NCBI GenBank assembly: GCA_023053685.1
Contig: JALIGW010000001.1
Location: 229,930,934 to 229,994,933 of the forward strand
Reading direction: 5' to 3'
DNA length: 64,000 nucleotides
From: Diadophis punctatus similis
Taxonomy: Eukaryota > Chordata > Lepidosauria > Squamata > Dipsadidae
Shown here: positions 11,561 through 64,000 of the stretch, piece after piece
Numbering within the stretch: position 1 is the stretch's first letter
How the letters are laid out: each line of letters opens with the position of its first letter
The notes under the pieces: model-generated
Seen by the model: only the letters and a program-made list of their open reading frames with translations
Database searches by the model: none
Told to the model about the DNA's origin: nothing
Program-made: the position numbers and the translations under genes

Positions 11561-12965
11561 TTAGTACTATATAGCTTAAATTTTCTATACCACTTGGGAG
11601 AGTTTCTTTGAATGTCTTCCTTATTCTTTCCTTTCTATAGCTTATTGTCTGATGAAAAGTTCTGGAGAATTCTTTTTCTTTCCTATTCTCTTTTGCGGCA
11701 TTTTAGATGGTCTAAATTTATTATCCAGTGGGACAGGGTGAGGATTTGGACAGACCATCATGACCATCATGTGTTTTATGTGTTCAGAAGGTTGTATATC
11801 CGAAATTCAATAAAAGGGTTTATTTAAAAGACAGTTTTATACAATTATCCTAATCATTTTGTAACCAAGGGATTTCAAATAATTTAAGGAACTACTGGGA
11901 TAGATTTCAGCTTTGCTAAAAGACTTTTCATTGTCCCTCCCATGTCCCCGTACGGTCTTTCTTAAAGATCTACAATTACAGTGATTTATTCTAAATAAAG
12001 TGCACACTGTTGATAAAAGCCATCATGTTCAATTGTTCTCAGTAAGAGAAAAACAGCTCTTCCAGCAACTTTCATTTATTTCCCTATGAGATTCTCCTAC
12101 AAGATCATTTTTTAATCATAGGATTTAGGAAAGTATGAAGGGGAATTTTGCCATTCATCAGTTTCTTACAAATAATAAGCATTTCCTCCTTTCCATCAGC
12201 AACATTCTCCTGGATATTTATTGTTTAAATATCCATGTTGACAGAGCAAAACATATCCAACACCAGAGGATGAAAATACTGTGGCAGTATATTGTGTTCA
12301 TTTAATCCTTTTGACAAATATGTGGAGCAGTGTGGATATAATTGACCTTTTTCAATTCATGATTAATAGGTTTCTTACTGGAATCTGCCAAAATCTCTTG
12401 CTTGTTTACAATGTTTCCTTCCTTGCACTGTTCAGTTTTATTTTATTTTTATTTTTTTATGTTCCTTTTTTCAGCCAGAAATGTTACCCAAACCAAAACT
12501 GGACTTGTAGACATCATAAATTAACTTTAAACAATATCCTAACTAACCATACTGACTATCATGTGTTTTATGTGTTGGGAACGTTTACTCCCTTGAAAAA
12601 GATTTGTAGAAGATATTATTTCCAAAAATAAAAACATCAGATTAACGGGTGCACATGAAATGACGTTAAGAATAATCTATCCAGGAAATGTAACAAATAT
12701 TTAAAAAATCTTTAATTCATTTCTAAATGAAAGGCATATAATTTTTGTTGCACATGTGTTTAGTAGAAGTCTTCACCATTATCACAATTTACTGAATATC
12801 AACAGCAAAAATACACATACAACCAAAGTTATATGAGCTGACAAGTACCCTGAAGAAAGTGTCCAAAATACATTTTAATCTGTTTGAATCATCATACTTC
12901 GGGTTTTCCCAGTCCTGAATCTTTCATATATATGTTGAACCAAGTCTCCTATTGTGTAGCCATTA
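11561..12965. other. Intergenic, no gene seen
   Basis: AT-rich DNA without recognised element. A short motif ATCATGTGTTTTATGTGTT recurs at about 11766 and 12559, suggesting a decayed repeat. Confidence 0.5.
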
Positions 12966-12973
12966 TGCTAGAC

Positions 12974-13336
12974 CAGTGATGGCAAACCTTTTTTGGCTCG
13001 GGTGCACACGATAGTGTGCGCGTACATGCCCACACCCATAATGCAATGCCCTCTGCCACACATGCACACAACTCCCTCATGCTGCCCCCCCCACGCATGC
13101 GCACAGGCCTCACTGAAGCCTCTGGACTTCCGGTTGGCCCATTTTTGGTCATCCCCAGGGTTCAGGAGGCTTTCCTGAAGCCTGGGGAGAGTGAAAACGG
13201 CCGAAAAGAAGGCTGAAAATCAGCTGGCCAGTGCGTGCATGCACGCTGGAGCTGACATAGGGCAATGCCTCGCATACCCTCAGATATGGCTCTGCATGCC
13301 ACCTGTGGCACACGTGCCATAGGTTTCCCATCACTG
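12974..13336. mobile_element. hAT element, CAGTGATGGCAAACC family, copy 1
   Basis: Ends CAGTGATGGCAAACCTTTTT and GCCATAGGTTTCCCATCACTG-type, with perfect 8-bp duplication TGCTAGAC at 12966-12973 and 13337-13344. GC-rich interior without transposase. Same family as 44142-44573. Confidence 0.92.
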
Positions 13337-13344
13337 TGCTAGAC

Positions 13345-14602
13345 CCTAATTGGGGGTAGTGGAATCTGTACTTCTACCTCCCTATGTAGAGGAGTTTAGA
13401 TTGAGAAAGACAGAATATAAGCAATCTTATATTGGTGTAGGCTTTCATAGCCAGTATCGTTGGGTCATGTTGAGCATCTGGTTTAGTAGCTGTGGTCTAT
13501 GCAACAGATTTCCTGACATTTCTTGAAGGTGCAAGCCACAATCACTGGTGAAAGGTCAGGAAATCTGATATATAGATCACAGTCACTAAACCTTGAAGCT
13601 CAACATTGCCCAATGTTACATATTGTTTCTGAAAACAACATGTTAAGAAAAAAAAAGTATTGAAAAGATGGGAAAGGAAGGGAAGGATAGTAGAGGGAGG
13701 GGAGAACCATTCTAGAAATGAATTTCTAGATAAGAACATAATTCTATAGACAGTTGAAAATAAACTCTTTCAAAACATGTCAATAAATAATATCAGAGAA
13801 ACAACCCTGCAGAAGTTTTAGAGTAACTGTGTGCTTGTCTATTTAATCAAATACATTTATTCTCAAACAACTTTGTTCTCAAATTATGGGTATTCTTCCT
13901 GCTTGTTAACTTTGCTTTGGTATTAGCATGTAGACTATGCAGCAGAAGTGCTCACATTTACCATTTACCATTATAGTGAATATCACTATATTCAGTAAAG
14001 AAAACAAATAGCTAAAACTAAAAGTCAGGGAAATATGCAAAGCTGGTTATTATTTGCTTCTATAGTGCAACAATAAATGTTTGTTAATCAGAAAATTCTA
14101 CCTGTATACAAAGCTGTAAGTATAATCCCCCTCTTCTTGGTATCTATGGCATTTTTTTTTCTGCCAGGCATTGCACAGTTTATCTCCACTGTCATTTGGA
14201 TTAATTTATTTTAAGTACTTAGAATATAAATGAACATTCATGACAACACAGCAGCTTAGCTAGTAATATGGGTGCCAACAAATAGAAGCAAATCAGTCTC
14301 TTGAACAGGCACGTATCAAAACAACAGGGAGTTTAGCTTTTCTATCAGTCATGCTGAAAAACTGTGTGCTCTACATTATCATTCCATCGATGGATTTATT
14401 TCAGAGACTGTCTTCCAGTCCAAAGCTTCACATCTAGTCTCAAATTATACTTTTCATTTCAAGACTGAGCATAACCATTTGTCACCTTTATTTGCTATTT
14501 GTTTGTTTATTCAATTTGTATGGCTGCTCATCTCATTTAGTGACTCTGGGTGACTTACAACAGCTGAAACAATAATCCAATTAAAAAAACAAGTTAAAAA
14601 CC
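13345..14602. other. Intergenic, no gene seen
   Basis: Unique AT-rich DNA; a CR1-like tail motif (GCTGCTCATCTCATTTAGTG then ACTCTGGGTGACTTACAACA) lies at about 14500-14570. Confidence 0.5.
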
Positions 14603-14610
14603 AATATATG

Positions 14611-14961
14611 CAGGGGTGGGTTCCTCCCGGTTCGGACCAGTTCACCCGAACCGGTAGTGACCCGCTGTTGATGTCATGATGATGTCACTGACCCGGTTTG
14701 GTCGGTGCCGGACTGTGGGCACCGCCATCATTTTTTGTGAATTTTTTTCAAATGTTTTTTTTTTTATTTTCTTCTGAGCATGCGCAGAAGCCGAGTTTCT
14801 GGCATGGTGCATGCAGTTGCCATCTTGTTTTCGGCTTTTTAAATTATTTTTTTATTTTTTGGCACTGCGCTTGCGCGTGCGTGCAAAGCACACGCGCCCA
14901 TGAGGCACGCCCACATGGCGTGGGAAGAAGCGAAGCGGCAGCGAGGTGGAACCCACCCCTG
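14611..14961. mobile_element. hAT element, CAGGGGTGGGTTC family, copy 1
   Basis: Ends CAGGGGTGGGTTCC and GGAACCCACCCCTG; perfect 8-bp duplication AATATATG at 14603-14610 and 14962-14969. Subterminal GAACCGGT blocks link it to 25637-25914, 34495-34637 and 47083-47345. Confidence 0.92.
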
Positions 14962-14969
14962 AATATATG

Positions 14970-15300
14970 TACATATAAAACAGTGATAACCTCAAATAAC
15001 CATGGTCAGTAGCCAAAGTCCACTCTATAAAAGTCTAGTTTTACACAAAGCCATTGTAAAAACTCCCCAACATTACCAGACTATCAAACATGGTGGCAGA
15101 ACTTTGTCTGTTTCCTCTCGTGTTTCATGATTTGCAATAGAAACATATTTCATCATTAATTTAGAGCAGTCTACTGTGGTGTGCGCAGAGCTATGTTATG
15201 GAACAGGCCTAGTTCTCAACAATTCTCTGATCCTTAGATTGTTAGATTCTCACTATTCAAGCAAACGTGGTTTTTTTTCACTAGTCTATTTTTTTCACAG
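14970..15300. other. Intergenic, no gene seen
   Basis: No recognisable gene or element. Confidence 0.5.
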
Positions 15301-15301
15301 A

Positions 15302-15420
15302 TTAACACTGATGATGTTACCTAGATAGGGTAATGAAACGTTTGCAAGAAAACAAGCAAGTTCAGAGAGCACCAAGGACCCCTCATTTCAACCCTGAGCT
15401 ACAAATATTCTCCTTCATTA
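15302..15420 (+). mobile_element. LINE 3'-tail remnant (CR1-like), copy 2
   Basis: TGATGATGTTACCTAGATAG, GGTAATGAAACGTTTGCAAG, GAGCACCAAGGACCCCTCAT and TTTCAACCCTGAGCTACAAA; same unit as 2405-2525. Confidence 0.65.
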
Positions 15421-15782
15421 AGATCCTAGCTTGCACAGAATAACACTTGACACAAAACTGGTCTTCATTTGCCCTTGTGGCACAGTAACCAAAGTGTACC
15501 AGAACTGATTGATAATGTCCTTACCATTACCAAGTACTCTACATGCCATGAGTGTGATTAAGGTTCATAACCAAATATGTACTTCCTCTGTATTATGAAA
15601 AAGGTTTATGTGAAGAACTTGATTGCTGAACGCCATAATAGGCAATAGAGACCAACATCCATGGGTCCAACTTGTGATGACTATGGTGCATGGAAAATTG
15701 CAACTTGTAATATAAGAGGAGTAAATAGTAAAAAGAATTGTGAGAGGATGCCTGAGACACGAAACTCCCTGTGTCTGTCTTT

Positions 15783-15846
15783 GATTTCAGGGAGCACCAA
15801 GGACCCCTCATTTCAACCCTGAGCTACAAATATTCTCCTTTATTGG
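15783..15846 (+). mobile_element. LINE 3'-tail remnant (CR1-like), copy 3
   Basis: Repeats the last ~60 bp of the previous copy (GGGAGCACCAAGGACCCCTC onward) 430 bp further on, as if a second 5'-truncated insertion of the same family landed nearby. Confidence 0.65.
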
Positions 15847-16449
15847 TAAAACATTTTTTGCACTATCCAATCGAACCATTATTTCAGATAGTGGTAGCGG
15901 TCTGAATCTGATGAGCAGAAAGGCCACTGCGGCATGGCGTTTCTAATTGTGATACTCAGTGCCTCTATCTGCGATGTATTAGGAGAAATCAAAAGAGTTG
16001 GGTAGTTCAAGTCTCAAGCCTCATCAGTCCTGAATACTGTACAAGCAAGCACCCCCAGTGCTGAGACATTGGCTCAAAAGAATAGAAATCTGACTTCTTT
16101 TCTATATTCCCCATTTAATCAATGCTTAACAACAATACTTAGCAATATCCAGAACCTTAAATAATAGTCTATCTGTTATCCACAAAACCATGTTCTGGCT
16201 CAAAAGATCCTTGAGCTTATTTTTTTCTCCAGGATCTTCATTTGGGGGGGGGGGGGCAAAGAAGGATTCTTACTTGTTGGTTATTCGTTTCTGATTTCCC
16301 TTACTAGATGGAACTTTGACAAAAAACAAAGCACCTCACCAAAAGCAAACATTCTTAGCTAACCATCAAGGAAATGGAAGAGCATCCTCTATTTACCTCT
16401 GACAGCTCCACCTTGTTAGTTGCATGGAAAAATCGCCCAAATCTCCCAC
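15847..16449. promoter_or_regulatory. Proximal upstream region of the mucin promoter
   Basis: About 600 bp of non-repetitive DNA between the last LINE tail and the TATA box, with a G10 run at about 16244. It is the likeliest place for promoter elements; I cannot assign individual factor sites with confidence. Confidence 0.4.
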
Positions 16450-16457
16450 TATATAAG
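16450..16457 (+). promoter_or_regulatory. TATA box of the mucin gene
   Basis: TATATAAG lies 78 bp before the start codon. Transcription would start about 25-30 bp downstream, near 16480, giving a 5' UTR of roughly 50 nt with no upstream ATG. The start-codon context is strong (A at -3, G at +4). The exact start site is inferred. Confidence 0.75.
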
Positions 16458-16534
16458 AGTTTAAGAGTTCAGGTTACTTTGTCCTGCTGGTCAGAGTCTG
16501 GCTGCACACACATTGCTCCCAAGCTCCATTCAAG

Positions 16535-62467
<45,933 letters not shown>

Positions 62468-62762
62468 GTAAAGTGTCATAGGTTTTAAAAATAATAGTGT
62501 TTCAACCAAATACAGAAAACTATAGTTATGGTAAGACAATATTGCAAAATAGTTGTTGAATCTTATAGTTATCATGAGAAAAGATTTTTTTTAATGTTGA
62601 ACTATCTGTAGGTCAGACTAAATACTGAAACTTTAATCTTGAATTAAAGTTTATTTATGGTGTGATGTTTCCCCATACAAATACATTTCATAAAATTCAG
62701 ATAAATATCTTCCTAGAAACAATGCCATTAGGCACACCTTGGGGGAATTAGAAGCTTCCAGA

Positions 62763-62807
62763 TTTGTTTGTTTGTTTGTTTGTTTGTTTGTTTGTTTGTT
62801 TGTTTGT

Positions 62808-62850
<43 letters not shown>

Positions 62851-62852
62851 TT
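62763..62852. repeat. (TTTG)n(TTTA)n with CR1-like tail
   Basis: About 11 TTTG and 11 TTTA units, followed to about 62960 by GTATGCCGCTCAACTCAGCA and CTCTGAGCGGCTAACAACAA, the tail motif seen at 44636. Confidence 0.85.
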
Positions 62853-63492
62853 ACTTATATTTGTATGCCGCTCAACTCAGCAGGGACTCTGAGCGGCTAA
62901 CAACAATATAAACAATATCAATATAAAACAGTTAAAAAAACAGGGTTAAAAAACACAATAAAAACATTAAAAAAACACTCAGTCATACAAACACTCATGG
63001 GCCTACATCTATTATCCATTAGGCCCAGGCTTGCTGGAAAAGCAAGGTTTTCACAGCTTTCCTAAAGGCCAATAGTGTGGGGATAGTCCGGATCTCGGGG
63101 GGGGGGGTTGCTGATTCCACAAAGTATGACTCACAGAGCCACATAGTGATGGAAGGGTGGAACAGAAAGTGTTGTAATAGCTAAGTCAAAGGCTACAACT
63201 AAACACCATTTTAAACTGAAGCCATGTCCCATAATAAACAGAAGCCTGCCAAATCACAACACTGCCCTTTGGGAAAGATGTTTGATAGGGACAGAAGAGC
63301 ATTCACACATCCAGCCCTTCCCATTCTAGTTGCCCATTGATTATGTGCCTTCAGAAGCAGCAAACCTGAACAGTTCAGCCAGCTGCATTTATACTCAGGG
63401 ACATTTTTTTAAATTGCCAATTATGTATGGTTGCAATTTCAAACAGTTGGACATCATTGTATCATACAGATGGAGAAACACGCATATGGGAA

Positions 63493-63497
<5 letters not shown>

Positions 63498-63569
<72 letters not shown>

Positions 63570-63592
63570 TACTGTGTGTGTGTGTGTGTGTA
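63498..63592. repeat. (GA)n(GACA)n(GT)n compound microsatellite
   Basis: Three simple repeats in series in the last, incomplete intron. Confidence 0.93.
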
Positions 63593-63910
63593 CACATACA
63601 TATACACATATACAAATATTTCTTTCTTTTTCTTTTTAACCATATTACTATGGTTAATATTCAATTTGATTCACAGTCTGGGACTGGTACAAACTTAACA
63701 GTTCAAGTCCTAACCAACGACCTAAAGAGCTGTTAAGGTAATGTCTCGGTATGCAGGCAGTTGCGAGTAAGGTGGTTTGTTGCAAAGTCAGAATATTATT
63801 GTTATTATTATTTGAATGTTAGCTTGAACAGTACTTTGGGGAAAAGGCAGGTTACAACAAACAAATTATATCTTTTTAAAAAAATCTGAAAGGCAGCAGA
63901 ACATAAGTAC

Positions 63911-64000
63911 CGTATTTTTTGGAGTATAAGACGCACCTTTTTCCTCCCTAAAAGTGGCTGAAAATTTGGGTGCGTCTTATACTCTGAATGTAGCTTTTTC
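63911..64000. mobile_element. DNA-transposon end with 16-bp perfect inverted repeat, cut by window edge
   Basis: GAGTATAAGACGCACC (63922-63937) and GGTGCGTCTTATACTC (63969-63984) form a perfect hairpin 31 bp apart. The CGTATTTTTTGGAGTATAAG start resembles a widespread vertebrate DNA-transposon terminus; family not assigned. Confidence 0.6.

Noticed and set aside
11757..12585. Duplicated motif ATCATGTGTTTTATGTGTT as a regulatory pair
   Set aside because: Only about 19 bp is shared and the flanks differ; more likely remnants of an old repeat.
63330..63736. ORFs in the last 700 bp as a further mucin exon
   Set aside because: They are built on GA/GACA/GT repeats, lack VWD4 motifs and do not have a phase-0 acceptor consistent with exon 34.

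Overview
Organism and gene. This is a piece of a squamate reptile genome, most probably a snake. The repeats point there: a BovB (RTE) LINE fragment, CR1-type LINE tails, tRNA-derived SINEs ending in AGTGCTATTGCTATTGC, many short hAT elements with perfect 8-bp target duplications, and a very high load of microsatellites. The only protein-coding host gene I can support is a large gel-forming mucin on the + strand. It reads as MUC5B, with MUC5AC as the nearest alternative. I reconstructed 34 coding exons from 16535 to 62467. Every intron phase agrees and the joined frame is open for 10,101 nt (3,367 codons). The gene runs off the right edge inside the VWD4 domain.

Layout. 1-16.4 kb is upstream DNA: a GC-rich patch and GA repeat, an AT-rich stretch, a 1.8-kb hAT element (4848-6632), a BovB fragment with an open frame (10530-11560, minus strand) and several smaller hAT elements. 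16.45-16.61 kb holds a TATA box and the signal-peptide exon. 18.9-31.4 kb encodes D1, 31.4-38.2 kb D2, 39-41.2 kb D', and 41.1-51.1 kb D3 and its trailing modules. One 5.4-kb exon (53068-58473) carries two CysD domains and a Thr/Ser/Pro array of 129-bp (43-residue) units kept at an exact period over 34 intervals. Exons at 59.0-62.5 kb start the C-terminal region. The introns are full of transposons and microsatellites, several only 50-75 bp from splice sites.

How it works. By family knowledge the D1-D2-D'-D3 assemblies drive N-terminal multimerisation, the CysD domains help pack the network, the PTS array carries dense O-glycans, and the C-terminal region (mostly outside the window) forms the initial dimers. 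Points of interest: the MUC5B-type VWD4 without the GDPH cleavage motif, only two CysD domains, an extremely homogeneous PTS array with a 516-bp higher-order duplication, a splice donor that appears to have arisen inside a repeat unit, one GC-AG intron, a SPIN-like hAT insertion, and several foldback structures. I saw no RNA gene, CRISPR array, viral sequence or second host gene. All family names rest on recalled sequence patterns, not on a database search.
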